Below, one piece after another: positions 1 through 8,351 of a stretch of 64,000 bases of DNA (its first letter is position 1; each line of letters starts with the position of its first letter). Both the position numbers and the translations under genes were made by a program. This stretch comes from Amycolatopsis lexingtonensis (GTDB lineage Bacteria > Actinomycetota > Actinomycetes > Mycobacteriales > Pseudonocardiaceae): positions 5,439,501 through 5,503,500 of the forward strand of contig NZ_JADBEG010000001.1 of NCBI RefSeq assembly GCF_014873755.1, in the 5' to 3' direction. The notes beneath the pieces are model-generated. The model had not been told where the DNA came from and did no database searches. It saw only the letters and a list, made by a program, of their open reading frames with translations.

Positions 1-636
1 GAGGACCTCGAACGCGGCCCGGACGCAGCCGAGCAGCCGGTCGCAGTCACGATCAGTGAGGAGGCGGGCGAGCCGGAACTCGACGAGTCCGAAACCGAAG
101 CAGCCGAGCCCGTCCCTGCCAAGACCCGCCCGGTCTGGCTCCGGCTCCCCGCCCTCCTCCTCGCCGCCGCCGTCGTCCTCACCGGCGCCGGCACCTGGTT
201 CACCGTCGAAGCCCACTCCGCCGCCGCCACCTCCGCCGCGGCCAACCTCGCGCTCACCGATGTCGGTGCCACCGCCGATGTCACCTCCGCGATCACCCTC
301 GCCGTGAACCGGATCTTCTCCTATTCCTACGATCGGACCGACGTCACCGAAAAGGCCGCCGCCGCGGTGCTGCGCGGTGCCGCCAAGGATTCGTACGACA
401 AGCTCTTCGCCCAGGTGCGGCAGAAAGCGCCCGAGCAGAAACTCGTCCTCACTTCGCGCGTTTCGGCTATCGCCGTCCAGGAACTCCGGGACAATCACGC
501 GCGGTTACTCGTCTTTCTCGATCAATCAGCCGTACGGGCCGACAACAATGCGACCGACAACGCGGCGGCGCAGCTTTCCGTGACCGCCGAACGCACCGGC
601 GGCACGTGGACGATAACCGCACTCGAACCGCGCTGA
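1..636 (+). CDS. Mce-associated membrane protein (3' part)
   Basis: The reading frame is open from the first base of the window, so the true start lies upstream; 211 codons are visible before the TGA. The visible part has an acidic segment rich in Glu, Ala and Pro, one membrane helix at about residues 47-66 (WLRLPALLLAAAVVLTGAG), and then an extracytoplasmic domain with alternating beta-type segments ending in TWTITALEP. This arrangement (acidic cytoplasmic N-terminus, one helix, NTF2-like outer domain) is that of Mce-associated membrane proteins, which lie at the ends of actinobacterial mce lipid-import operons and are thought to stabilise the Mce complex. That the mce genes themselves lie just upstream is inferred, since they are outside the window. 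Confidence 0.75.
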   Translation, partial: EDLERGPDAAEQPVAVTISEEAGEPELDESETEAAEPVPAKTRPVWLRLPALLLAAAVVLTGAGTWFTVEAHSAAATSAAANLALTDVGATADVTSAITLAVNRIFSYSYDRTDVTEKAAAAVLRGAAKDSYDKLFAQVRQKAPEQKLVLTSRVSAIAVQELRDNHARLLVFLDQSAVRADNNATDNAAAQLSVTAERTGGTWTITALEPR

Positions 637-704
637 AACACCGAGCACTTCACCGTTTCCGGGAGCACCCGGGACGGACGGGAAAACGCAAAGGGAGAAC
701 AACT

Positions 705-1349
705 ATGTCCGTGGCAACGCAGCTGAGGAGACTGGCCGTCCTCACGTCGGCGGCGGCACTCGTGCTGACCGGGGTCGCCGTGACCCCGGCGTCGGCCGAC
801 GTCATCCCGATCCCCGTGTCCTACAAGGTGACCGGCAGCACCACGGTGAAGAAGACCGGCAGCACCATGAAGCTCGGCCCCGGCTCGCTCAAGGGCAACC
901 TGCTCATCGACGACCAGACCGGGTCGGTCGGGCTCAGCGCGGACCTGGCGCTGCCGCCGTCGCAGGCCGACATTTCGCTGCTGGCGGGCATCTTCCGGAT
1001 CAAGGCCAAGGTCAAGGTCATCCCGCTCGGCCCGGCCACCGGCACCATCGCCGACGGCAACCTGGTCACGAAGGCCAAGGCCAACATGCAGATCTACGAC
1101 ATCTGGGCCGGCCCGATCGTGCCGATCTTCCCGCTGCCGACCGTGCCGGGCAGCTGCACGACGAAGACCCCGCTCGACCTGACGCTGTCCGCGCAGAACA
1201 TCGACATCACCGCGCCGGCCATCACGGTGACCGGGACCTACACCATCCCCGAGTTCTCCAACTGCTTCATCGCCGACATCGCGCTCGGCGCCCTGGTTTC
1301 GGGGCCGGGCAACACCATTTCGCTCGACCTGGCCAGCGACGCCACCTGA
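705..1349 (+). CDS. Secreted protein of unknown function
   Basis: This is a 214-residue exported protein. The start is set by a purine-rich ribosome site (aaagggag, 690-697) ahead of ATG 705. Residues 1-30 form a Sec signal peptide with a hydrophobic core (LTSAAALVLTGVAV) and an ASA cleavage motif. The mature part is rich in Val, Thr, Lys and Gly with repeated short beta-type segments. Its two Cys residues are well separated and could form a disulfide outside the cell. No enzyme motif is visible. It follows the Mce-associated gene by about 70 bases on the same strand and precedes a family of similar exported proteins, so a cell-envelope role linked to Mce transport is possible but unproven. 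A strong hairpin terminator follows. Confidence 0.7.
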   Translation: MSVATQLRRLAVLTSAAALVLTGVAVTPASADVIPIPVSYKVTGSTTVKKTGSTMKLGPGSLKGNLLIDDQTGSVGLSADLALPPSQADISLLAGIFRIKAKVKVIPLGPATGTIADGNLVTKAKANMQIYDIWAGPIVPIFPLPTVPGSCTTKTPLDLTLSAQNIDITAPAITVTGTYTIPEFSNCFIADIALGALVSGPGNTISLDLASDAT

Positions 1350-1357
1350 GCCTGACC

Positions 1358-1387
1358 CGGGTGGCGGGCCGTCAAGCCCGCCACCCG
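1358..1387. terminator. Bidirectional hairpin terminator
   Basis: GGGTGGCGGGC and GCCCGCCACCC form a perfect 11-bp stem with a six-base loop, extended by a C-G pair. It sits between two convergent genes (ending at 1349 and 1393), so it can serve both. There is no T run, as is common for GC-rich actinomycete terminators. Confidence 0.75.
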
Positions 1388-1392
1388 CCGGC

Positions 1393-2331
1393 TCAGCAGG
1401 GCGCGGCCGGGTCTTCCTTCAGCGCGAAGCTGTCGTTGTCCCCGGCCGAAACGGCGAACACCGGCCCGCACGAGAGCGGGGCCGTCTCCCCGACGAAGTT
1501 CGAGCCCCAGACCACGATGTCGCCGTTGGTCTTGTAGGCCACGTTGTGGTTGAACCCGGCGTCGATGCCCGCGACGTCCGACAGGGCCTCCGGCGGCACC
1601 TCGGTCTGGTGGAAGTTGTCGCGGCCCCACGCGTACACACGGCCCGCCTTCAGCGCCAGGCTGTGGTTGAACCCGGCCGAAACCGCGGTGACACCGGAAG
1701 AAAGCCCGGCCGGCACGGTCGTCTGGCCGTAGGTGTTGCTGCCCCAGGCCAGCACGCCGCCGTTCTTGAGCGCCAGGTTGTGGTCGCCACCGGCGGAAAT
1801 CGCGGTGACGCCGGACTGCGCCGACGCCGGCACGTCGGTCCGCGTTCCCCAGCTCACCACCAGCCCGCCTTGCTTGAGCGCCAGGCTGTGCATGTTGGAC
1901 GTCGAGATCGCGATCACGCCGCTCGACACCGACGCGGGCAGCGTGGTCTGGCCGTACCAGTTGTTTCCCCAGGCGATGACCTTGCCGCTCTTGAGCGCCA
2001 GCTCGTGGCCCCAGCCCGACGCGATCTGGCTGACGCCGGAGGTCGCCGCCGCGGGGATTTCGTTGGCGCCCCAGTTGTTCGCGCCCCACGCGAGGACCGC
2101 GCCACCCTTGAGCGCCAGCGCCGTCGTGCTGCCCGCCGACACGGCGGTGACGCCGGTCAGCGCGGCCGGCGGCGGGATCGTGACGTCGTAATCCGGTTTG
2201 CCCCAGGCGATCACGCCGCCCACCGTGGCCGCGGACGCGGGCTGGGCGAGCGACGAGACGGCCAGCGCCGCCGTCAGCGCGAATGCGGCACGTGTGAATG
2301 ACACCCGTCCACAACGTGAAGAACCCGGCAC
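1393..2331 (-). CDS. Secreted RCC1-repeat beta-propeller protein
   Basis: This 312-residue protein starts at a GTG preceded by a GAGG ribosome site. Residues 1-34 are a Sec signal peptide ending in ASA. The rest is about six tandem repeats of about 45 residues, each carrying a variant of GVTAISAG, HSLALK and VxAWGxN. This is the signature of RCC1 (regulator of chromosome condensation) repeats, which fold into a propeller. No catalytic domain is attached. Bacterial RCC1 proteins of this kind are exported and presumably bind ligands or proteins; the partner here is unknown. The gene is convergent with the preceding secreted gene and shares its terminator. Confidence 0.85.
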   Translation of the reverse strand: MPGSSRCGRVSFTRAAFALTAALAVSSLAQPASAATVGGVIAWGKPDYDVTIPPPAALTGVTAVSAGSTTALALKGGAVLAWGANNWGANEIPAAATSGVSQIASGWGHELALKSGKVIAWGNNWYGQTTLPASVSSGVIAISTSNMHSLALKQGGLVVSWGTRTDVPASAQSGVTAISAGGDHNLALKNGGVLAWGSNTYGQTTVPAGLSSGVTAVSAGFNHSLALKAGRVYAWGRDNFHQTEVPPEALSDVAGIDAGFNHNVAYKTNGDIVVWGSNFVGETAPLSCGPVFAVSAGDNDSFALKEDPAAPC

Positions 2332-2708
2332 GATAGCCTCATTTCTCCGGTTTCGTTATCCGTGATTGCCCTCGCAAGATCACAAATGGTAGACCGTAGC
2401 CGACGGCGGATCGCCGCCGCGGGCGTTCTTTGTCACGATCCGCCAAATCCGGCGGCACCGCTGCGCGGCTTCGCACAAGAATTCAACGAAGCACTCCGGC
2501 GGCTCACCCGTGGGGGTCCAGAAGTCTTGTTCCGTAGTGAACTGGCGAGTAGCCTCGATTTCGGCAGATGGACCTCCACCTCGCACGCCGGTGAATCGCG
2601 TCCCGCCGCCCGGGGCAATCGGGGCGGGTGAAGCGATGGGGGATCAACGGCAGCGGGCAATCGATCAGCCAAAGCCGAGACTGAACTGAATCAAAGGAGA
2701 TGACAGGC
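2332..2708. other. Intergenic region, no gene seen
   Basis: About 375 bases separate the divergent RCC1 gene and the beta-rich secreted family. Both flanking promoters must lie here. Short open frames exist on both strands, but their codon bias differs from the neighbours and they lack ribosome sites. A ribosome site (aaaggag, about 2693-2699) near the right edge belongs to the gene starting at 2709. Confidence 0.5.
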
Positions 2709-3347
2709 ATGTCCCGACTCAGCAGACTGTCCGCCGGTATCGCCACGACCGCGACCGCCATCGGCGCCATCGCGGTGCTGACCGCGGGTACCGCGGCCGC
2801 CGCCACCGTCACCTACGCCGCCGGGGGCACGGCGGGCATCACCTACAACTGCACCTTCCCCGGCATCTCGCCGCAGCCGGTCGCGATCACCGCGCACCTC
2901 GACGCGCCGGACGTCGTCGGCGTCGGCACCACTGTCACGCCGAGCAACGTCGGCGGCTCGGCGACGATCAGCTCGACCGTCCACTCGCTGCTGACCGCGG
3001 TCGGCTACGACGGCATCCGGGGCAAGGCGACGGTGCCGGTGACGGCGTCGTCGGGCACGCTGTCGCAGCCGTCGGCCACCGGGCTGAACATCCCGGAGGT
3101 GATCTACCCGACCGGCGGGGCGATCACGGTGGTCATTTCGCAGGACTCGGGCTCCAGCATCCCGAGCTGGACCGCGCCGGCCACGGCGGGCACCGCCACC
3201 CTGTCGCTGACGAGCGGGCTGTCGGCGAACCTGGAGTTCCACAAGAAGTCGACCAACACCTGGTCGGCGTGGACGATGAACTGCACCCTCAAGGTGACCA
3301 GCCCGGCGCAGAACACCGCGTTCAGCCCGAGCATCACCGTTTCCTGA
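2709..3347 (+). CDS. Secreted beta-sandwich-like protein, array member 1 (DUF6801-like)
   Basis: Start ATG 2709 is chosen over ATG 2700 because the ribosome site overlaps the earlier codon and is correctly spaced from the later one. The product has 212 residues. Residues 1-34 are a signal peptide (core ATAIGAIAVLTAGTAAA). The mature part begins with YNCTFPGISPQPV and ends with a block containing FHKKSTNTW, MNCTLKV and PAQNTAFSPSITVS. Two Cys residues, near either end of the domain, probably pair. The same blocks recur in the genes at 4834 and 5397, so these are paralogues. The fold looks like the actinobacterial DUF6801 family; that assignment is from memory and no function is established for it. 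Confidence 0.75.
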   Translation: MSRLSRLSAGIATTATAIGAIAVLTAGTAAAATVTYAAGGTAGITYNCTFPGISPQPVAITAHLDAPDVVGVGTTVTPSNVGGSATISSTVHSLLTAVGYDGIRGKATVPVTASSGTLSQPSATGLNIPEVIYPTGGAITVVISQDSGSSIPSWTAPATAGTATLSLTSGLSANLEFHKKSTNTWSAWTMNCTLKVTSPAQNTAFSPSITVS

Positions 3348-3355
3348 CCGGGTTT

Positions 3356-3383
3356 CCCGGTGCGGGCACCCGCCCGCACCGGG
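3356..3383. terminator. Hairpin within the secreted-protein array
   Basis: CCCGGTGCGGGC and GCCCGCACCGGG form a perfect 12-bp stem around a four-base loop, 8 bases after the stop at 3347. It separates array member 1 from the next gene on the same strand and probably terminates or attenuates read-through. Confidence 0.7.
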
Positions 3384-3420
3384 ACCACCCCGCCGCTTCC
3401 GCACGCACCCAGGGAAACCG

Positions 3421-4824
3421 ATGCCACGTCGAGTCCGGCCCCGCACCCTCACCCTCTCCGCACTGGCAGGCGTCGGCCTGCTGTCCGCGGTGAACGGCGC
3501 GCTGACGGGAGTCGGCTCGGCCGCCCCCGCGCCCGCCGTCCCACCGGACACCAAGGCGGCGACGTCGGTGTCGGTGACGTGCCCGTTCGCCGACCCGCCC
3601 GGCGCCCGCGCGCTCACCGTCGAAACGTCGGCCACGCTGCCAGCCCAGGCGCGGACCGGGACTTCCCTGGCCCTCGGCGCGTTCTCCGCGAAGCTCACGC
3701 TCCCCCGCGACGTCGCGCTGTCGTACCTCCCGGCCGGCGCCACCGCCGGCTCGCTGGCCGGCGAAGTGCAGCTCGATCTCAACGTGCACAAGGACGACCG
3801 CGCGGACAAGGTCCCGGTCACCCTCACCGTGCCGGCCACCCCGCTGCCGGAAACCGGCGACGTCACGCTGACCGCGGCCGGCACCGTGCCCGAGATCGCG
3901 CTGAACACCGTCGGCGCCGTCACCTTCGACGTCACCGCGCCGTCGCTCGCGCTCGCCGCCGTCCCGCCGCCCGCCGAGCCGGCCGCGAAGCCGGTCGCGT
4001 GCGCGCTGGACCCCGAGCAGCAGACGACGCTGGGCAAGGTGCTCGTCCTGCCGAAGGTGACGCCGGGCGCGAAGGCGAAGCAGCAGACCGCGAACGCGGC
4101 CGAGCCCGACCCGGGCGACCCGCCGACCGAAGACGAGTTCGCCGTCCCGCTGAGCCTGGTCACGATCCAGACGAAGTCGACGGTCCGGAAGCTCGGCGCG
4201 ACCGTCACCGCCGACCCCGCGTTCCTGTTCAACGGGTTGTTCATCCTCAACCTGATCGACGGCAGCTCACGGGTGACCGGCTCGACGACGTTCGCCCCGG
4301 CGACCGCCACGTTCCTCGGCTTCGGGTTCGTGCCGGTGACCGCGACCGTCGAGTTCCTGCCCGTCGACTACCGGAACAGCAAGATCATCGAGTTCGCCGG
4401 CAAGATCACCAGCGACCCGGACACCGGGGCCACCTTCCTGAACACGACGCTGAAGGTGCGGGCCCGGCTGAGCCACGCGAAGGTCAACGGCGTCCCGCTC
4501 GACCTCGGGCCCGAGTGCGTGACGAAGGACGACGTGACCCTCACGCTGAGCGGCCCGTACGAGGCGTTCGGCGTCGGCCACATCCGGACGGACGAGAAGA
4601 AGGGCTTCGACCTCCCGGAGTTCACCGGCTGCGGCGCCGCCGGCCAGGACCTGAACCCGCTGCTGTCCGGGATGAGCTCGGGCGGGGGCAACCAGGCGTT
4701 CGTCGACACGTACAACCTGGTCGTCTGCACCGACCCGGACCACACCCAGTGCCCGGACGGCTCGACGGGGCCTCCGCAGGGCTCCGCCGCGGCGAAGAAG
4801 GCGGCGGCCAAGAAACCGAACTGA
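3421..4824 (+). CDS. Large secreted protein, array member 2 (DUF6801-like)
   Basis: This 467-residue protein starts at ATG 3421. Residues 1-35 are a signal peptide. An N-terminal beta-rich domain carries the family-type opening (VTCPFADPPGARALTVE) and a VQLDLNVHKDDRADKVPVTL segment. A low-complexity Ala/Pro linker follows at about residues 180-240, then a second beta-rich domain (about 245-440) with Cys residues in GPECVTKDD, FTGCGAAGQ and VVCTDPDHTQC. The C-terminus is a short basic Lys/Ala tail. No enzyme motif is visible. It sits between shorter paralogues, 9 bases before the next gene, so it is probably cotranscribed with them. A surface or envelope role is inferred. Confidence 0.7.
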   Translation: MPRRVRPRTLTLSALAGVGLLSAVNGALTGVGSAAPAPAVPPDTKAATSVSVTCPFADPPGARALTVETSATLPAQARTGTSLALGAFSAKLTLPRDVALSYLPAGATAGSLAGEVQLDLNVHKDDRADKVPVTLTVPATPLPETGDVTLTAAGTVPEIALNTVGAVTFDVTAPSLALAAVPPPAEPAAKPVACALDPEQQTTLGKVLVLPKVTPGAKAKQQTANAAEPDPGDPPTEDEFAVPLSLVTIQTKSTVRKLGATVTADPAFLFNGLFILNLIDGSSRVTGSTTFAPATATFLGFGFVPVTATVEFLPVDYRNSKIIEFAGKITSDPDTGATFLNTTLKVRARLSHAKVNGVPLDLGPECVTKDDVTLTLSGPYEAFGVGHIRTDEKKGFDLPEFTGCGAAGQDLNPLLSGMSSGGGNQAFVDTYNLVVCTDPDHTQCPDGSTGPPQGSAAAKKAAAKKPN

Positions 4825-4833
4825 GGGGATCGC

Positions 4834-5400
4834 ATGAGGATCGGACCGGCCATAGCGGCGGCACTGCTCGTCACCGGCCTGGCGACGGGCACGGCCCACG
4901 CCGCGACGACCACGACGGGCACGGGCATGTTGACCTACAACTGCACGTTCCCGGGGGTCACGCCCCAGCCCATGACGCTGATGGCGCAGCTGGACGTCAC
5001 CGATCCCCATCCGGGTCAGCCGTTCACGGTCACGCCGTACGCCACGGTGACGTACACGGCCGCCGTGAAGTCGTTGCTGAACGCGCTCGGCTACGACCAG
5101 GTGCGCGGCTCGCTCAGCACGACGTTCAGCGTCGCCAACGCGACCCCGTCGACCGGGTTCCTCGCGGGCGATTTCCCGGCCAACGCGTTCACGGGCGGCT
5201 CGGTCGTCGGTACGCCCCAGGTGTTCACCGCCGGCGGGGCGGGTTCCGTCGGCTTCGCGATGGGCACGGGCATCTCCCAATCCCTCGAGCTGCACAAGAA
5301 GTCGACCGGGACGTGGACGCCGTGGGCGTCGAGCTGCACGCTGAAGGTCACCAGCCCGGCGCAGAACACCGCGTTCAGCCCGAGCATCGTGATCTCATGA
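4834..5400 (+). CDS. Secreted beta-sandwich-like protein, array member 3
   Basis: This 188-residue protein has a gagggga ribosome site just upstream of ATG 4834. Residues 1-24 are a signal peptide ending in AHA. The mature protein repeats the blocks of array member 1: YNCTFPGVTPQPM near the start, a central LLNALGYDQVRGS, and LHKKSTGTWTPW followed by CTLKVTSPAQNTAF at the end. The last 15-20 residues are almost identical to those of the gene ending at 3347, which points to recent duplication or gene conversion. Its stop overlaps the start of the next gene (ATGA), so the two are translationally coupled. Confidence 0.75.
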   Translation: MRIGPAIAAALLVTGLATGTAHAATTTTGTGMLTYNCTFPGVTPQPMTLMAQLDVTDPHPGQPFTVTPYATVTYTAAVKSLLNALGYDQVRGSLSTTFSVANATPSTGFLAGDFPANAFTGGSVVGTPQVFTAGGAGSVGFAMGTGISQSLELHKKSTGTWTPWASSCTLKVTSPAQNTAFSPSIVIS

Positions 5401-5969
5401 GGACCGCCATCGCCCTGGCGGCGGCACTCGTCGTCACCGGCCTGACCGCGGGCCCGGCCCACGCCGCGACGACCGCCCAGACCGGCACCCTGAACCACAG
5501 CTGCACGTACCCGGGCATCGCCCCGCTGACGTCGACGTTCGCGGGATCGCTCACGGCGCCCGACGCGGTTTCTTCCGGCAATCCGTTCACCGTCACCGGC
5601 ATCCAGCTGAGCCACGTCATGAGCCCGGCGGTTCGCTCGCTCTTCGTCGCGGCGGGCTACGACCGCGTGCAAGGCTCCTTCGCGGCGACGATCACCGCGA
5701 CGAACGCGGCCCCGGCCGCGGCGCCGATCTCGGGCAGCTACCCCGACCAGTCGATCACCGCCGCCGGCTCGCTCACGTTGGCCGCGCAGGCCGCCGACGT
5801 CACCTTCACCGCGGGCACCCCGGGCTCGATCGTGTTCGGGCTGGGCTCGCCGATCACCGAATCCCTGCAGTTCCACAAGAAGACGACCGACACGTGGGTG
5901 CCCATGCAGTCGGTGTGCACGCCGCGGGTGACCGACACGACGTTCCAGCCGGGGATCACCGTCTTCTGA
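5397..5969 (+). CDS. Secreted beta-sandwich-like protein, array member 4
   Basis: The start ATG 5397 overlaps the upstream stop as ATGA. The 190-residue product has a signal peptide very like that of member 3 (ALAAALVVTGLTAGPAHA), then the family blocks SCTYPGIAPL, LFVAAGYDRVQGS and FHKKTTDTWVPM with a final CTPRVTDTTFQPGITVF. It is the most diverged of the three short paralogues and lacks the PAQNTAF block. Coupling to member 3 suggests that the two products are needed in equal amounts. Function unknown. Confidence 0.75.
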   Translation: MRTAIALAAALVVTGLTAGPAHAATTAQTGTLNHSCTYPGIAPLTSTFAGSLTAPDAVSSGNPFTVTGIQLSHVMSPAVRSLFVAAGYDRVQGSFAATITATNAAPAAAPISGSYPDQSITAAGSLTLAAQAADVTFTAGTPGSIVFGLGSPITESLQFHKKTTDTWVPMQSVCTPRVTDTTFQPGITVF

Positions 5970-6072
5970 CGGGGACGTTCAGCGCGTGTGACGAGCTAGC
6001 GTCGCGCGTCCGAGGGTTGTTGACAGCGCCGGGAATGCGGCCCGGCTGTGAAACGACTTGCGACGCGCGACA

Positions 6073-7350
6073 CTAGTTCGGCGTCCACTGTGGACGCGAG
6101 TGCCCGGTGCGCGGCGACGGCAGCAGGTCGCTCACCGGGTACCGCAGCGGCAACGGGGCCGCCCCCGCGCGCAACGCCAGCTCCATCTCGAAGCGGGCCG
6201 CCGGGTCGCGGAGGCTGTCGCCGAACGTCGCCTGGAGCTGGCGCATGCGGTAGCGGACCGTCTGGGGGTGGACGCCAAGGCGTTCGGCGATCTCCACCAC
6301 GTTGCCCTGGCTGTCCAGCCACGCGCGCAGCGTCTCCAGGAGGCGCTCCTGCTGCTTGCCCGTCATGTCCGCCAGCGGCGCGAACAGGCGGTGCCGCAAC
6401 GTGCCGACCAGGCCGGCGTCGGAGTTGACCAGCAGCGTCGCCAGGTGCTCCTCGGCGCGCAGCACCGGGCGCGGGGTCAGCACCCCGCGTTCGGCCAGCT
6501 GGAGCGCGTTCCGGGCCCAGCGCAGGGAATCCGCCACCGACGTGAGCGGCACGCACGGCCCGATCGACAGCCGGCAGTCCGGCAGGGCCACCTGCAGGGC
6601 CGCCAGGCGCGGGGCGCTCAGTTCGCCCGGGACCACCAGTTTCGGGTCCGCGGTGTCGAGTTCGGCGAGGACGTCCGCGTCCAGCCCGGCGTGGCGGCGG
6701 GCCGGGGCGACGCCGCCCGCGGGGCAGACCGCCACCGGGGTCGCGTCGGCCGGGACCGGCCAGCCGATCAGCTGGGCCAGCTCGGCGATCGCCTTGGGCG
6801 AGGCGGGCGGGGTCTCGAGGATCAGGTGGAGGAGCTTGCGGCGCCACGTTTCCAGCGCGCCCGCCGTACGCGCCTTCGCCTCCAGGTAGCCGTCCAGCGC
6901 GACGGACGCCAGTTCGTCCATGAACGCCAGCATCGCGTCGGCCAGCTGGGACATCACCGCCGACGAGAGCCCGCTTCGCCGTCCCACGCGCATGATCCGG
7001 CGCCACGACACCCGCGCGCCGACCCGGTACGCCGACTGCAGCGTGTCGAGGCTGCGGCCTTCGCGCATCTCGTTCTGCCCCAGCCGGTGGTGCACCTCGT
7101 GGGACTGCTCCTTCGACACCGTCGGGTCGGCGATCTGCGCGACGAACAACGTGATCGCGTATTCGACGCCGGCGCGGATCGACTTGCCGTAGGGCCCGTC
7201 GAGCGGGCGGGCGTAGGGGGGGATGGTCGCGCGGATCTCGTCGACGATCTCCGCGGCGAGGCTGGCCAGCTCGGGGCGCAGGATGTCCGCGAGCTTGCGG
7301 GGCAGGGCGGCCGGTGGCGCAGCGTGTTCGAATCCGCGCTCCACCGTCAT
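6073..7350 (-). CDS. PucR/CdaR-type transcriptional regulator
   Basis: This 425-residue protein starts at ATG 7350, behind a strong aaggagctgcg site; longer upstream starts have no ribosome site. Residues about 15-170 are a helical sensory region typical of actinobacterial PucR-family regulators (IPPYARPLDGPYGKSIRAGV). A middle region (about 210-310) resembles the GGDEF-like domain of this family. The C-terminal 60 residues are the PucR helix-turn-helix (LDSQGNVVEIAERLGVHPQT, followed by VRYRMRQL). Members of this family regulate purine, amino-acid or lipid metabolism, and the effector here cannot be read from the sequence. It is convergent with the secreted array and divergent from the operon at 7656. 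Confidence 0.85.
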   Translation of the reverse strand: MTVERGFEHAAPPAALPRKLADILRPELASLAAEIVDEIRATIPPYARPLDGPYGKSIRAGVEYAITLFVAQIADPTVSKEQSHEVHHRLGQNEMREGRSLDTLQSAYRVGARVSWRRIMRVGRRSGLSSAVMSQLADAMLAFMDELASVALDGYLEAKARTAGALETWRRKLLHLILETPPASPKAIAELAQLIGWPVPADATPVAVCPAGGVAPARRHAGLDADVLAELDTADPKLVVPGELSAPRLAALQVALPDCRLSIGPCVPLTSVADSLRWARNALQLAERGVLTPRPVLRAEEHLATLLVNSDAGLVGTLRHRLFAPLADMTGKQQERLLETLRAWLDSQGNVVEIAERLGVHPQTVRYRMRQLQATFGDSLRDPAARFEMELALRAGAAPLPLRYPVSDLLPSPRTGHSRPQWTPN

Positions 7351-7617
7351 CGCAGCTCCTTCGCTCCGCCCCGGACTCCGGCGCGCGCACGCGCGACGGG
7401 AGACCCCGCACCTGAAGCGGGGTGACAACGGACACATCGAAAAACCAACGCCGAGTGTGTCACTTCCCTGAGAAGAAACCGATTTCTTGTCAGTTTTGTG
7501 ACAAGTTCACGGGACACCCCTGCGAAACGCTGACAATTACCCCGCCGACTGCACCTTCACTTGCGTACGAACGGACGAACCCGTGCCGGGTGCCCTGCGC
7601 TGCGGTTACCCGGTGTG
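7351..7617. other. Intergenic region between divergent genes
   Basis: About 300 bases lie between the PucR-type regulator and the membrane-protein operon, including the operator annotated at 7618-7641. The stretch at 7440-7560 is less GC-rich than its surroundings and is the likely place for both promoters. No gene or further repeat was recognised. Confidence 0.4.
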
Positions 7618-7641
7618 CTTGTATCATGTGGTTGATACAAG
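7618..7641. promoter_or_regulatory. GntR (YtrA-type) operator palindrome
   Basis: CTTGTATCA and TGATACAAG are perfect 9-bp inverted repeats separated by six bases. The site ends 14 bases before the start codon of the membrane-protein gene at 7656, whose operon ends with a GntR regulator. A TGTATCA-type palindrome is what YtrA-subfamily GntR proteins bind, so autorepression of the operon is the natural reading. Confidence 0.8.
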
Positions 7642-7655
7642 CGAGGAGGTCCAGC

Positions 7656-8351
7656 ATGCCGTGGGACAACGTACTGGCGGTCGCGCTCTTCAGCGGGCTG
7701 ATCGGGCTGGCGATCCTGATCGTGCTCTGGCCGGGTGAGAAGCACGGTAAGCGCTTGCTCGAACGCTGGGGCGTCCCCGATCCCGACGCGGCCGAGGTCG
7801 CGCTGGCCGTCCGCTACCTCAAGCGGCGCCGGCTCTGGTACCCGTGGCTGTTCCTGGCGCTCCCGCCGCTGTTCGACGACACGACGACGGGCTCGCTCGT
7901 GGCCACCCTGCTGCTGGGCGGCCTGATCGCCGAGCTGCTGGCCCAGCGGCCCTCGCGCGGCCCGCGGCGGGAAGCCGACCTGGCCCCGCGCTCGCTGACG
8001 GCGATCGCGCCGGCCTGGGTGCTCGTGCTCGGCGCGCTGGCGGCCGCCGGGTCGATCACGCACCTCGCCGTGACGGCCCAGTGGAAGTTCCTCGCCGTCA
8101 CGGCTGGGACGGCCGTGCTCTGCGCGGCGATCACGGCGCTGGCGATCCGCCGCCCGGCGGCCGGCGCGGCACGGGCCGACCTGGCGCTGCGCTGCCGCAG
8201 CGCGCGGGTGGCGATCGGCCTCGGCATCGGCTCGGTGACGGCGCTCGGCTGGCCGGGCGGCAACCTGGTGTCGTTCCTGGTGGTCGTGGCGGGCGTCGCC
8301 GCGTTCCTGGCGGTGACGGCCCCGCTGAAACGGCTCCCGGCGGCGGCGTGA
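7656..8351 (+). CDS. Multi-pass membrane protein of unknown function
   Basis: This 231-residue protein has a gaggaggt ribosome site ahead of ATG 7656. Hydrophobic segments at about 5-25, 62-95, 117-140, 145-165 and 185-225 give five to six membrane helices. A basic stretch (KHGKRLLERW, then RYLKRRRLW) lies between the first two helices. There is no transporter or enzyme motif. Its stop overlaps the GTG start of the GntR gene (GTGA), so the pair are coupled. YtrA-type regulators usually control membrane export or ABC functions. Here no ATPase gene is present, so the role, perhaps in envelope stress, is unknown. Confidence 0.75.
   Translation: MPWDNVLAVALFSGLIGLAILIVLWPGEKHGKRLLERWGVPDPDAAEVALAVRYLKRRRLWYPWLFLALPPLFDDTTTGSLVATLLLGGLIAELLAQRPSRGPRREADLAPRSLTAIAPAWVLVLGALAAAGSITHLAVTAQWKFLAVTAGTAVLCAAITALAIRRPAAGAARADLALRCRSARVAIGLGIGSVTALGWPGGNLVSFLVVVAGVAAFLAVTAPLKRLPAAA

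Noticed and set aside
2362..2631. Possible gene in the gap before the secreted array
   Set aside because: No ribosome site, codon bias unlike the neighbours and no recognised protein features.
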